64,000 nt of DNA from Neobacillus driksii (GTDB lineage Bacteria > Bacillota > Bacilli > Bacillales > Cytobacillaceae): the NCBI RefSeq assembly GCF_013409995.1, contig NZ_JACCBX010000016.1:62001-126000 (forward strand). The letters run 5' to 3'. Every line of letters begins with the position of its first letter. The first letter of the stretch is position 1. The notes under the pieces are model-generated. The model ran no database searches, was not told the origin of the DNA, and saw only the letters and a program-made list of their open reading frames with translations. Below are positions 16,745 to 26,012 of this stretch, piece after piece. The translations under genes and the position numbers were made by a program.

Positions 16745-18278
16745 GATACAGATTATAGATAAGGAATTATTAACCAAAGATAATCGCCTTAGTCAGAAAG
16801 GTATAGCAGCAAACTATGTTCGTGTTTCTACCAATCATGAAGAACAAGAAACTTCAATACAAAACCAAACAGAACTTTGTTCTGAGTATATTGAAGAACA
16901 TGGTTGGAAACGTGTTATTCATTATGAAGATATTTGCAGCGGTCGTATAGGTAAACGCCCTGCATTTAAACAATTATTAGCTGATATGGAAAAAGGATTC
17001 TTTAAATATATTGTGGTTAAAGAAGGCTCCCGTCTTACTCGTAATACAACTACAGCAAACAAAATCAAGGAAATCTCAGAAAAAAACCATATTCATTTGT
17101 TCAGTGTTGATGGACAACTTAATACCAAAAAGTATGGGTATGATAACATAATAGAAGTTGCACTAGAAGCTCAAAAAGAAGCAATGTTAGCAAGTAAAAG
17201 AAGTAAATCCGGTCTCCGAATGAAAGCAAAACGGAAGGAATATATGGGTTCAATTCCCCCATATGGTTATAAGCTAGTTGAAAATACCTTAGTAGTTAGG
17301 GAAGATGCATCTCCAAATGTAGTAAAGCGTATTTTTAATGATTATTTAGAAGGAAAAGGTGCTCCAACTATAGCAAAAGAATTACAAACGGAAGGTATCC
17401 CTACTCCATCAATGGTCTTCGGAAAAAGAAATGCTACAGCTAACTGGCGCGATACTAGTGTATATAGCATTTTACGAAATGAACATTACATTGGAAATCT
17501 TGTGTCATGTAAGGAATCGACTACAGTGACCAATGAAAAATTGTATAGAATTAAAAATCAAACAGAAAATGTTGTTAGGCATGAAGATGTTCATGAAGCA
17601 ATAATCACCAGTACAACATTTGGTAGAGTTCAAGAAATTCTGGCATCTAAACCACAAAAAGGGCAAAAAGAAAAGAATCACTTGTATTCGCATATATTGT
17701 TCTGTTCAGATTGTAGCAGTAATCTAGTGTATAGGAAAAATTGGAATAAAGGTTCTTATATCTGTGGGAATTATTCAAAAAATGGAGTGACTGCTTGTTC
17801 CAATCATGCTATACAGGAAAAGGAAATGTCTTTTCTTTTGTCAGAGGCTCTAGTAACTTTCTTAAAATCTTTTGACCTTGCCTCCTATTTACCAAAAGTA
17901 GAAATTGCCTTTAAAAAGAAAAAACGGTTTTTTGAAGGGCGTAAATCTGCTTTGGAAAATGAATTAAGAGTAATTGAAGATAGGATGGATACTCTTACGG
18001 ACTTTCTTTTAGATAAAAAGAAAACTTTATTTCAACTTGAAAATAAGATGGAAAAATTGCAAAATGAATTAGAAGTTATTAAAGAATCTATTGAAGAAAT
18101 ACAAAAGAAAATATTAATCCTGGAAGATAAGGATGCCCACCTAAAGTTAAAGAACAGAATTATAAACTTCTGCTCTTTTACTGAAGTAACACCAAAGATT
18201 GTAAATATGTTTGTTAATAAAATTGATATAAATGAAAAAAAGGATGTAAATATACAATTTGGTTTCAGAATGCCATAA
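16719..18278 (+). CDS. Large serine site-specific recombinase (first of two)
   Basis: About 519 residues. The resolvase domain contains YVRVSTNHEEQETS with catalytic Ser37 and EGSRLTRN with Arg105/Arg108. A recombinase domain follows (GSIPPYGYKLVENTL, RNEHYIGN), then a zinc ribbon (FCSDCSSNL ... YICGNYSKNG), then a long coiled coil (about 395-470) as in serine integrases. Such enzymes integrate and excise DNA between attP and attB through a covalent 5'-phosphoserine link. The start is ATG 16719, nine bases after AGGAGG; a TTG at 16689 is upstream of that site. It is followed by its own terminator and a second, divergent paralogue, next to rlmCD at the probable island edge. Confidence 0.9.
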   Translation: MRKKTTQHKIQIIDKELLTKDNRLSQKGIAANYVRVSTNHEEQETSIQNQTELCSEYIEEHGWKRVIHYEDICSGRIGKRPAFKQLLADMEKGFFKYIVVKEGSRLTRNTTTANKIKEISEKNHIHLFSVDGQLNTKKYGYDNIIEVALEAQKEAMLASKRSKSGLRMKAKRKEYMGSIPPYGYKLVENTLVVREDASPNVVKRIFNDYLEGKGAPTIAKELQTEGIPTPSMVFGKRNATANWRDTSVYSILRNEHYIGNLVSCKESTTVTNEKLYRIKNQTENVVRHEDVHEAIITSTTFGRVQEILASKPQKGQKEKNHLYSHILFCSDCSSNLVYRKNWNKGSYICGNYSKNGVTACSNHAIQEKEMSFLLSEALVTFLKSFDLASYLPKVEIAFKKKKRFFEGRKSALENELRVIEDRMDTLTDFLLDKKKTLFQLENKMEKLQNELEVIKESIEEIQKKILILEDKDAHLKLKNRIINFCSFTEVTPKIVNMFVNKIDINEKKDVNIQFGFRMP

Positions 18279-18299
18279 ATAGGATAGATACGGTTAGAG

Positions 18300-18325
18300 C
18301 AGGTCAAAAATTGACCTGTTTTTTT
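18300..18325 (+). terminator. Terminator of the first recombinase
   Basis: CAGGTCAA-AAA-TTGACCTG (18300-18318) followed by T7. Confidence 0.9.
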
Positions 18326-18415
18326 ATAATCATTTTTAATCCCATAAATTTCAATAAAGCTATAATATAGATATCCAAAGTGAAGCCGATGCATCTATTC
18401 GAAAGGAAGATATGA

Positions 18416-19900
18416 ATGAGATGTGCAGGATACATTCGAGTTTCTACGAATAAAGAAGAACAGAAACCTTCTATTCAAAATCAAAAATCTCTTTTTATTA
18501 ATTACATCAAGGAGCAAAACTGGATAATTTCTGATTTCTATGTAGATGTTGAAACAGGTACTACATCGAAAAGGGAAAGCCTCCAAAGGTTAATAGCTGA
18601 TGCTAAGCAACGAAAGTTTGATGTAATTATAGCTAAAGAGTTATCTCGTTTGGCTCGTAATGGTAGCTTATCATACCAGATTCGTGATGTTTGCCAAGAT
18701 AATAATATTGGGATAATTACTCTTGATGGAGCAGTAAATAGTGTTAAGGGGGATGTAAGTAAATACGGACTATACACATGGTTGTATGAGGAAGAGTCAC
18801 AAAGAACTAGTGAACGTGTAAAATCTTCTTTAAAAACCCTTGCAGCAAAAGGTCTTTTTAAAGGTTCCAATGCTCCTTATGGCTATTTCAAAGAAAACGA
18901 TAACCTTATTATCCGGAAAGATAATACTCCAAATGTAGTAAAGTGGATTTTTGAACAATATATCTCAGGAAGAGGATTTGACTCAATTGCAAAAGAGCTA
19001 TACGTTAGGGGTCAACCCACACCTTCAGTTATTGCTGCAAAAACAAATGCAAGTCCAAAATGGCATGGTTCTACAATTAAAAATATTATTCAAAATCCTC
19101 ATTATACAGGGAAATTAGTACAGCATCGTGAGACATCTATTAGTGCCACAAATAAAAATAGAATTAAAATATCACCTGATAAGCATATTATCGTTGAAAA
19201 TACACACGAATCAATAATTTCTGAAGAAACTTTTCAACTTGCCCAAGAACTATTAAATATCAGGTCAAAAAATAGAAATACCACAAGAAAGCATTTGTTT
19301 TCAGGTTTAATTTTTTGTTCGGATTGTGGCTCAAGCATGCACTACAAAGATAACCGAAAAGGCTATATTTGCGGTGGATATGTTAAATTCACAAAAAAGT
19401 TTTGTACTCATCATGCTATTAAAGAAAATTTAATTTCACAAAGTATATTCAAGGATTTAGACATTCTGAATGAACTGATTACTAACAAAAAGAAATCGGA
19501 ACAACTATTTTTAATTAGTAAAAAAGAACACGAAAGATTAATAAAGAAAAGTAGTAATATTGATGGTAAGTTATTAAAATTACAAGAAATAAAGTCAAAA
19601 TTAATAAATCTTCTCATTGAAGAAGTGATATCTAAAGATGATTACCATCATAAGGTCGATGACTTTGAAAAACAAATAAACAATTTAAAAGGAGAACAAG
19701 CACATCTTCATAACTTAATTAACAGTAAAGATAGTATTGAACAAATGAATGAGCTTTTCAATCTTTCAAAAAAATTTTCGGATGAAAGATTATCTAAAGA
19801 GAAAATAATTCCTCTAGTGAAACGAATAACAGTAAACTCTGATGGTGTTCCAATAATTGAATATCGATTCAATATGCTTAATTATGTAAGTATGATTTAG
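18416..19900 (+). CDS. Large serine site-specific recombinase (second of two)
   Basis: A 494-residue serine recombinase. GYIRVSTNKEEQKPS carries catalytic Ser10, KELSRLARNG carries Arg78/Arg81, GSNAPYGYFKENDNLIIRKD starts the recombinase domain, and a zinc ribbon (FCSDCGSSMHYK ... YICGGY) and coiled coil (about 365-450) follow. It resembles the preceding recombinase in layout but is clearly diverged from it. Its own ribosome site (AAGGAAG) and the terminator upstream indicate separate expression. It ends 65 bp from the rlmCD stop, so it is the last island gene. Two adjacent serine recombinases may act as a pair or may be traces of two integration events. Confidence 0.9.
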   Translation: MRCAGYIRVSTNKEEQKPSIQNQKSLFINYIKEQNWIISDFYVDVETGTTSKRESLQRLIADAKQRKFDVIIAKELSRLARNGSLSYQIRDVCQDNNIGIITLDGAVNSVKGDVSKYGLYTWLYEEESQRTSERVKSSLKTLAAKGLFKGSNAPYGYFKENDNLIIRKDNTPNVVKWIFEQYISGRGFDSIAKELYVRGQPTPSVIAAKTNASPKWHGSTIKNIIQNPHYTGKLVQHRETSISATNKNRIKISPDKHIIVENTHESIISEETFQLAQELLNIRSKNRNTTRKHLFSGLIFCSDCGSSMHYKDNRKGYICGGYVKFTKKFCTHHAIKENLISQSIFKDLDILNELITNKKKSEQLFLISKKEHERLIKKSSNIDGKLLKLQEIKSKLINLLIEEVISKDDYHHKVDDFEKQINNLKGEQAHLHNLINSKDSIEQMNELFNLSKKFSDERLSKEKIIPLVKRITVNSDGVPIIEYRFNMLNYVSMI

Positions 19901-19931
19901 GCAGAATATTTCGTTTATTAGATATCCTGCC
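19899..19931. other. Imperfect inverted repeat at the island-rlmCD junction
   Basis: GGCAGAATAT pairs with ATATCCTGCC across a 13-base loop, with one mismatch. It starts within the stop codon of the second recombinase and could be its terminator (no T run follows) or part of a recombinase attachment site at the island boundary. The sequence cannot separate these. Confidence 0.35.
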
Positions 19932-19964
19932 CAAATGATTACTAAAAGGTTGAAAATTAAACAT

Positions 19965-21338
19965 TTATTCTTTTCTATATATACTTGCTACGCATTCGAC
20001 GTGTGTCGTCTGCGGAAACATATCCACAGGTTGCACTTCCACAGTTTTATACCCACCATCTTCTAAGATCCTCAAATCCCGAGCCAAGGTAGCTGGGTTA
20101 CAGGATACATAAACCACCTTTTTCGGTTTCATGTCAATAATCGTTTGCAAAAATGTCTCATCACAGCCCTTCCGCGGCGGGTCCACGACGAGCACATCAG
20201 CTGAATTCCCTTCTTTATACCACTTAGGAATCACAACCTCTGCTTCCCCTGCTGCAAACTCCACATTCGTCATTCCATTAAGCTCTGCATTTCGTTTTGC
20301 ATCCTCAATCGCCTCTGGAACAACTTCTACTCCGAATACCTTCTTTGCCTTTTGGGCTAAAAATAAGGATATCGTTCCGATACCACAGTAGGCATCAATG
20401 ACTGACTCTTCCCCACTTAACCCCGCATACTCAAGTGCCTTTTCATAAAGAACCTTCGTTTGAACAGGATTTACCTGATAAAAAGATAGAGCAGAAATGG
20501 CAAATTTCACATCACCAATCGTGTCATAGATCACTTCATCGCCCCAAAGGACGGTTGTTTTTTCGCCGAGGATTACATTTGTACGCTTTGAATTAACGTT
20601 ATGTACAATCGACTTAACTTTTGGAAGGCGTGCAGCAATTTCCTCAACTAGTTTGTCTTTGTTTGGAATATCCGTGGTTCTGGTAACAAGCACCACCATT
20701 AGTTCCCCTGTTTGTTGTCCATAACGAGCCATAATGTGTCGCAGAACACCTTTATGTGACTCTTCTTGATAAGCTGATATCCCTAGCCCACTGCATATTT
20801 CCTTCACTGCCTGAACAGCTTCGTTTATTTCAGGAAGTTGTATCAAACTTTCATCAGTATCTACAATTTCATGGCTTCTAGGCTTGAAAAACCCAGCAAT
20901 CAACTTTCCATCCTTTTCACCAACAGGTACCTGAGCTTTATTTCGGTAATGCCATGGGTTGTCCATCCCTAAGATTGGGTGGACAATTACGTCCTCAAGT
21001 TTTCCGATCCTTGTCAGCACCTGACGCACTTGGTTCTCTTTATATTTCAGCTGTCCTTCATAACTGATGTGCTCCAGCTGGCAGCCGCCATATTTATGAA
21101 TCTCACTATTAGGAACTTCCACACGGTATGGGCTTTTTTCATAAATTTCAATCAAACGCCCGAAGCCGTAACCCTTGTTCACTTTAATCACTTTAACCTG
21201 CGCCTTCTCGCCGGGCAGGCCGTTTGGTATGAACAACGGAAAGCCTTCCACCTTTGCTACCCCTGCACCATCGTGAGTTAAATCTTCAAATACCACATCT
21301 ATATAATCATTTTTTTTAACCGGTATTGTCTTCTTCAT
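19965..21338 (-). CDS. rlmCD: 23S rRNA (uracil-5-)-methyltransferase RlmCD
   Basis: A 457-residue RumA/TrmA-family methyltransferase. An N-terminal TRAM domain (about 8-60) is followed by YGGCQLEHISYEGQL, the SAM motif DAYCGIGTISLFLA (about 316-329), DPPRKGC, and the catalytic cysteine segment YVSCNPATLARD, ending with QTTHVECVA. In B. subtilis the single enzyme YefA/RlmCD makes m5U at 23S positions 747 and 1939, and the gene lies near dgkB as it does here. Only one of the Fe-S cysteines of E. coli RumA is evident. It marks the start of conserved chromosome; the island lies against its 3' end. Confidence 0.93.
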   Translation of the reverse strand: MKKTIPVKKNDYIDVVFEDLTHDGAGVAKVEGFPLFIPNGLPGEKAQVKVIKVNKGYGFGRLIEIYEKSPYRVEVPNSEIHKYGGCQLEHISYEGQLKYKENQVRQVLTRIGKLEDVIVHPILGMDNPWHYRNKAQVPVGEKDGKLIAGFFKPRSHEIVDTDESLIQLPEINEAVQAVKEICSGLGISAYQEESHKGVLRHIMARYGQQTGELMVVLVTRTTDIPNKDKLVEEIAARLPKVKSIVHNVNSKRTNVILGEKTTVLWGDEVIYDTIGDVKFAISALSFYQVNPVQTKVLYEKALEYAGLSGEESVIDAYCGIGTISLFLAQKAKKVFGVEVVPEAIEDAKRNAELNGMTNVEFAAGEAEVVIPKWYKEGNSADVLVVDPPRKGCDETFLQTIIDMKPKKVVYVSCNPATLARDLRILEDGGYKTVEVQPVDMFPQTTHVECVASIYRKE

Positions 21339-21519
21339 TATTTACTTCCTTTACTCCGATTTGACTAGCAAGATTGTACCATAAACCCATTCTAATTGCG
21401 AAATCAGTCATAAATTGATTGTATACCATCTACTACCTGCATAAAATGTCGGAGCATTTTTATTTAACAATATAACAAAAGTGTTTATAATTATAACATC
21501 CCGGAAGGAGGTGGTTACG

Positions 21520-21846
21520 ATAAAGAAGGTATATTTTCTTCCCATCGCATTGCTGCTTGCCTTCATATTCTTTTCCGTTCTTCATACTTCCAACTTATTC
21601 ATTCAATCACATCATTCTAATAAAGCTGTGTTATTGATAGATGATTGGAATATGAAATCACAAACGGACGATGAAGAGAAACATTTATTTCATTTTGACT
21701 TGATCGAAGTTCTTACCCTAATCTCATTGATCGTAGTCACCATTCACAGAATCTTTTCTGATAACCACACCAGGAACTCCATTTTTCTAATCCCGGTTTT
21801 TCATCAATCCAATTATGTAATCCTCTCCCCTAAATTTATAAGTTAA
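21520..21846 (+). CDS. Small membrane protein, likely non-ATG start
   Basis: A short protein of about 108 residues with an N-terminal hydrophobic helix (VYFLPIALLLAFIFFSVLH) and a second one (LIEVLTLISLIVVTIHRIF), so it is probably a two-pass membrane protein. No family is recognised. The perfect ribosome site AAGGAGG ends at 21511, and the codon eight bases on, in frame, is ATA at 21520; GTG at 21511 overlaps the site and GTG at 21481 lies before it. Either ATA is used as a rare start or the usual ATG has mutated. It is followed by a 38-residue membrane peptide with its own ribosome site, and both end at a GC-rich terminator. Confidence 0.5.
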   Translation: MKKVYFLPIALLLAFIFFSVLHTSNLFIQSHHSNKAVLLIDDWNMKSQTDDEEKHLFHFDLIEVLTLISLIVVTIHRIFSDNHTRNSIFLIPVFHQSNYVILSPKFIS

Positions 21847-21868
21847 AACTTACAAAGGGGAGGAATAA

Positions 21869-21985
21869 ATGATGTGGATTCGTTTTGTGATGATTGGTGT
21901 TTTTTCATTAACTGCAGCTGGTATGCTAACCTTTCAAGGCATAGAAATTTACCATGCTTTCGTGGATTTCTTTAAACAAAAATAA
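21869..21985 (+). CDS. Small membrane peptide, 38 residues
   Basis: ATG ATG at 21869 follows AGGGGAGGAATAA. The peptide begins MMWIRFVMIGVFSLTAAGML, a single membrane helix, then QGIEIYHAFVDFFKQK, an amphipathic tail. Ribosome site, length and a terminator 11 bases after the stop support a real gene. No function is known. Confidence 0.6.
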   Translation: MMWIRFVMIGVFSLTAAGMLTFQGIEIYHAFVDFFKQK

Positions 21986-21995
21986 AATGTGATGG

Positions 21996-22028
21996 ATCCC
22001 GCGGGTTTTAAACACAATCCCGCGGGAT
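21996..22028 (+). terminator. GC-rich hairpin after the small membrane genes
   Basis: ATCCCGCGGG (21996-22005) pairs with CCCGCGGGAT (22019-22028), followed by TTTCC. Each arm contains the self-complementary CCCGCGGG. It is a terminator with a weak T tract. Confidence 0.65.
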
Positions 22029-22128
22029 TTCCTATTTATTCGGCGAGAATCGGAAATAACTCCATTAACTCTTGAAGTTTTTCCGCGGGCTCCTAAGCAT
22101 AATTCAGCGAACCTTCTTATTTTCATAC

Positions 22129-22157
22129 AAAAAAGACACCCTTTAATAATGGGTGCC
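22129..22157 (-). terminator. Terminator of pncB
   Basis: GGCACCC / GGGTGTC stem with a nine-base loop, followed by T6 on the minus strand, ten bases past the pncB stop. Confidence 0.9.
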
Positions 22158-22166
22158 TTACACTAT

Positions 22167-23633
22167 CTATTCTGCCTTCATTTCAGCCACTTTCTCTTTT
22201 ACTTCTTCAATATTCCTCATCTTGTTATCCCAGCATTTTTGGCTAAGATCGACCGGATATTCCTCAGGATTCATTGTACGTTTATACTCATCCCAGAGAG
22301 CAGCAAGATTTTGTTTTACATATTCACGTGATTCTTCCAGGCATGGCATCTCATAGACAAGCTCGCCATTTGAAAAAATCACTTCATGAAGCTCTTTTGC
22401 CGAAAAGTTTGTCACGATCTTATTCATATAGGTATGCGTTGGGTGGAACATTCTCAAGCGCTTCTCCGGCAATTTTTCATCCTCGAGCGCAATGTAGTCC
22501 CCTTCAGCATGGTTATTCTTATTATTGATAATACGGTAAATTTTCTTAATCCCCGGAGTCGTTACTTTTACCGGATTGGAAGAGATTTTAATGGTATCCT
22601 CCATTTTGCCGTTCTCGTCTTCAATGGAAACAATTTTATAAACAGCTCCTAGTGCTGCCTGCTCGTAAGCGGTAATAAGCTTCGTTCCTATTCCCCAGCT
22701 GTCAATTTTTGCACCCTGTGCTTTCAAATTGAGAATCGTATACTCGTCGAGATCACTTGAAGCAAAGATTTTTGCATCCTTAAATCCTGCCTCATCGAGC
22801 ATTTTACGGGCTTCCTTTGAAAGATAGGCAAGATCACCGCTGTCTAAACGGATTCCTATGAAATTAATAGAATCGCCCATTTCCTTGGCGACTTTAATCG
22901 CATTCGGTACACCCAGACGAAGGGTATCATATGTATCAACTAAAAAGACACAATCCTTATGTGACTCAGCATATTTTTTAAATGCGATATATTCGTCTTT
23001 ATATGCTTGAACCATCGAATGAGCATGCGTACCAGAAACAGGAATTTGAAATAATTTACCTGCTCGAACATTACTTGTTCCATCAAAACCTGCTAGGTAT
23101 GCAGCTCTCGTTCCCCAAATAGCCGCGTCCATTTCCTGCGCTCGGCGAGTACCGAACTCCATTGCAATTTCACTTCCAAGCACCTGCTTAATACGAGATG
23201 CCTTTGTCGCGATTAATGTTTGATAATTAATGATGTTCAATAGTGCTGTTTCAATCAACTGAGCTTCACAAAGCGGGGCGTCTACGCTTAAAATCGGCTC
23301 ATTTCCAAATACAAGCTCGCCTTCTTTCATACAGCGAATGGTACCTGTAAAGCGCAAGTCCCTTAAGTATTCTAAAAAATCATCCTGGTAGCCGACTTCA
23401 TTTTTTAAATACTCCAGATCATCTTCTGAAAAGCGGAAGCCCTGGATAAACTGAATGACTTTTTCCAAACCAGCGAATACCGCATATCCATTCCCAAAAG
23501 GGAGCTTTCGGAAAAACAGTTCGAACACTGCGCGTTTATTATATTTGCCGTCTCTCCAATACGTTTCTACCATATTGATCTGATATAGATCAGTATGCAG
23601 TGCTAAGCTATCATCCTGATAAATGTTTTTCAT
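22167..23633 (-). CDS. pncB: Nicotinate phosphoribosyltransferase
   Basis: A 488-residue cytosolic enzyme that joins nicotinate to PRPP with ATP use to make nicotinate mononucleotide, the committed step of the Preiss-Handler NAD salvage route. Typical segments are LHTDLYQINMVETYW at the N terminus, FGTRRAQEMDAAIWGTRAAY, SGTHAHSMV carrying the phosphorylated-histidine region, RLDSGDL and SDLDEYTILNLKAQG. Length and order match the B. subtilis YueK type. The start follows GGAGGGTTAGG. A decayed nicotinamidase remnant lies just upstream, so salvage of nicotinamide, as opposed to nicotinate, may be missing from this locus. Confidence 0.93.
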   Translation of the reverse strand: MKNIYQDDSLALHTDLYQINMVETYWRDGKYNKRAVFELFFRKLPFGNGYAVFAGLEKVIQFIQGFRFSEDDLEYLKNEVGYQDDFLEYLRDLRFTGTIRCMKEGELVFGNEPILSVDAPLCEAQLIETALLNIINYQTLIATKASRIKQVLGSEIAMEFGTRRAQEMDAAIWGTRAAYLAGFDGTSNVRAGKLFQIPVSGTHAHSMVQAYKDEYIAFKKYAESHKDCVFLVDTYDTLRLGVPNAIKVAKEMGDSINFIGIRLDSGDLAYLSKEARKMLDEAGFKDAKIFASSDLDEYTILNLKAQGAKIDSWGIGTKLITAYEQAALGAVYKIVSIEDENGKMEDTIKISSNPVKVTTPGIKKIYRIINNKNNHAEGDYIALEDEKLPEKRLRMFHPTHTYMNKIVTNFSAKELHEVIFSNGELVYEMPCLEESREYVKQNLAALWDEYKRTMNPEEYPVDLSQKCWDNKMRNIEEVKEKVAEMKAE

Positions 23634-23666
23634 CCTAACCCTCCGAACAACTACTTTTTCAACATA

Positions 23667-23810
23667 TTAAATAATTTTACCATTATAAAAACTATTTAAC
23701 CAGCGCTCCAAGTGATTGTTCAAAGTCTCTAATGCCCATTCATGTCCCTTTTGTTTAAAGGAAGCAACTGCTTCTTTATAAACCACGATTAAAACCCCGA
23801 TTTTAGGTGT
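23667..23810 (-). pseudogene. pncA: Remnant of nicotinamidase pncA (C-terminal part)
   Basis: An ORF fragment directly upstream of pncB and in the same sense encodes VVYKEAVASFKQKGHEWAL, which matches the C-terminal helix region of Bacillus nicotinamidase YueJ/PncA as I remember it (VVHKQAVASFNQEGHAWAL). The open frame is 47 codons, bounded by stops at 23,811 and 23,667; the catalytic Asp-Lys-Cys parts are absent, there is no proper start, and the tail diverges. In B. subtilis pncA (yueJ) and pncB (yueK) are neighbours, which supports the call. A short independent peptide starting at GTG is the alternative. Confidence 0.6.
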
Positions 23811-23847
23811 CTACAGCTGTGTGAAGAAACCACAGGAATGAATATTA

Positions 23848-23885
23848 AAAAAGGTAAACACAATAAAAATTGTGCCTACCTTTTT
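23848..23885 (-). terminator. Terminator of the GH2 gene
   Basis: AAAAAGGTA..CACAAT and ATTGTG..TACCTTTTT form a 15-bp stem with a symmetrical two-base internal loop and an AAAA apical loop. It lies 15 bases past the stop of the glycosidase gene. Confidence 0.85.
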
Positions 23886-23900
23886 GAGGTACAAAAACTC

Positions 23901-25931
23901 TTATTTAAATGGATTTGCTGCGTTTTTAAAGGTTTCATATACCAAGCGTGGCTCTTCGTTGTCGAATCGCATTAATCCCATGGTAGAAATTCCGTTTATC
24001 TGTTGGTTATAGCCTAACCTTTGTTTATAATCTTTTAACACCCAGAACGTATATCCGGCCATATAATCTAGACGGTTGGAATCTGTTACCTGGTTCCAGT
24101 GATTTAGGAATTTAGCGGATTGCCATTCTTCGGTCCCGGACGTTGTAGGTTCTCCATGTTTGAGTTCCTCTTCTGCATAGGCCCACGTTCCATTTTCGGT
24201 AATTAGTATCGGTTTATTAGGATGGTTTCTATGAACTGCTTCTAAAGTGGTCCCTAGGTCCTCATCCTTCATATAGAAATAACCGAAATATTCATTTAAA
24301 CCGATGACATCTGCCAAGTCATAGGCTGGGTCCCAACTGCTTCCAGATGCCCATGTGACAGGACGGTTTTGGATATCAACACTTTTGACAGCACTCTTCA
24401 TATCCGAAAGCCAGTCACGGTAAACTTGCTGATCATCCCAAATTTGAGACTCATTTTGTAATGACCACATGATAACAGAAGGGCGATTAATTTGATTCCA
24501 TGCCATACTTAATACTAATGCTCTTGAAAGTCCGTATGAGTTTGTTTGTAACGCTTCTTGCTTCGTATCAAGCCACATATTATCAACATCATCTAATACC
24601 ATTAATCCATGCTTATCAGCAAAATCATATACATATGGGTGACGGTTGTAGTGACTGTTACGAATAAAGTTTGCATTTACATTCAGAACATGATTCAACT
24701 CGGTATCATACTCTTCAATTGTCATAGATTTTCCATTGGCAGCTGTTTCCTCATGCCAGTTAAGACCTTTTAAAATTACCTGTTCTCCATTTAATGTTAA
24801 TTTACTACCCTCTGTAGCAATTGTTCGCATTCCATAATTTGTTGAAAGACTGTCATCAACGGAGCCAATTCCACTCTGTGTAACTTGACCTTCACCTTTT
24901 CCCTTATAAAGAGTTGCGGTTACTTCATATAGAGTAGGGGAGTCCGGTGTCCAATAGCTTGCACTCTTAATATCAAAATCCATTGAGACCACTTTTACTT
25001 CGCCTGGATTTAATTCTATTTCCTTTGACTTAGGCTTTCCTCCAGTTTGTTCACCAGGATCTACAACTAGTTGACGTTCTACTTTTTTATCTCCATGATT
25101 ATATACAACAACTTTTGTTGTTAAAGTATGATCACCTGTTGCAGTAAGGATTTTACTAACATTTACATTTGATGTTGCTTCCAAATACACGCTGCGTGTA
25201 ATTCCTGCATATCGCCAGTAGTCTACAGGTTTGTATGGCAGTTCCACGTCATTTGTAACAGGCTTCGCATCCGGACTTGTATAAGAATCAAAGTCTGCTC
25301 TGCGATGTACTCGAACCGCAATCACATTATCTTTCCCTGGTTGTAAATATTCACTAACATTAAGCGCAAAAGGAGTATTTCCACCTTCATGTTCGCCTAC
25401 AAAATGACCATTAATATAAACCCATGCACGATAGTTAACGCCGAGAAAATTAAGTTTTACGAATTGATTTTTCCAACTGGCATCAGGTGAAAAATGTGTC
25501 CTGAACCAGGCATCACCATCGTAAAATGCCGTTCCTTCACCAAAATTCGAACCATCGTATGTACCAAACCCAGGTGTATCATAAAGATCCCAGCTGCCTG
25601 GCACCTTTTCTTGCTGCCAATTTGAATCATCATAATCTTTTTGGTACCATTTTTCAGTCATCCCTTGGCTATTGGGATCCATAGCAAATTTCCATTTCCC
25701 ATCAAGTGATAAGTAGTTTCTACTCGGCTCTTCTTGTGTCCAAGTATCAAACGATGGGACTGGTTCACCATATTGGTATAAAACATTTGTTCCATCAATG
25801 GATTTTACTTGCGTGTTCATTGGCTCACGGTCTGCTACTGGTGTATTAGTAATGGCAGAAGCTCCTCCAGTAATAAGGGTAGAACTAAGAAGAAGAATGC
25901 CTATCCCGAGTTTAGTAAATTTTCGAAACAT
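23901..25931 (-). CDS. Secreted glycoside hydrolase family 2 enzyme (beta-glucuronidase-like)
   Basis: A 676-residue secreted enzyme. Residues 1-26 are a signal peptide (FTKLGIGILLLSSTLITGGASA). A GH2 sugar-binding domain (about 70-250, with FLGVNYRAWVYINGHFVGEHEG) is followed by an immunoglobulin-like domain and a TIM barrel. The acid/base glutamate is in WSLQNES and the nucleophile glutamate in LITENGTWAYAEEE, both at the expected family positions. Domain order and the N-terminal NYLSLDGKWKF region fit beta-glucuronidase, but beta-galactosidase or another GH2 activity cannot be excluded. The start follows CAGGAGG. A consensus cre site stands about 85 bp upstream, so catabolite repression is likely. 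Confidence 0.8.
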   Translation of the reverse strand: MFRKFTKLGIGILLLSSTLITGGASAITNTPVADREPMNTQVKSIDGTNVLYQYGEPVPSFDTWTQEEPSRNYLSLDGKWKFAMDPNSQGMTEKWYQKDYDDSNWQQEKVPGSWDLYDTPGFGTYDGSNFGEGTAFYDGDAWFRTHFSPDASWKNQFVKLNFLGVNYRAWVYINGHFVGEHEGGNTPFALNVSEYLQPGKDNVIAVRVHRRADFDSYTSPDAKPVTNDVELPYKPVDYWRYAGITRSVYLEATSNVNVSKILTATGDHTLTTKVVVYNHGDKKVERQLVVDPGEQTGGKPKSKEIELNPGEVKVVSMDFDIKSASYWTPDSPTLYEVTATLYKGKGEGQVTQSGIGSVDDSLSTNYGMRTIATEGSKLTLNGEQVILKGLNWHEETAANGKSMTIEEYDTELNHVLNVNANFIRNSHYNRHPYVYDFADKHGLMVLDDVDNMWLDTKQEALQTNSYGLSRALVLSMAWNQINRPSVIMWSLQNESQIWDDQQVYRDWLSDMKSAVKSVDIQNRPVTWASGSSWDPAYDLADVIGLNEYFGYFYMKDEDLGTTLEAVHRNHPNKPILITENGTWAYAEEELKHGEPTTSGTEEWQSAKFLNHWNQVTDSNRLDYMAGYTFWVLKDYKQRLGYNQQINGISTMGLMRFDNEEPRLVYETFKNAANPFK

Positions 25932-26012
25932 AATAAACCTCCTGTCTTACTGTAATTTTTTTTTAAACTTTTAGAGTGAATTGTTCGAAAAACATTTGAT
26001 CCTTCTTCTAGA

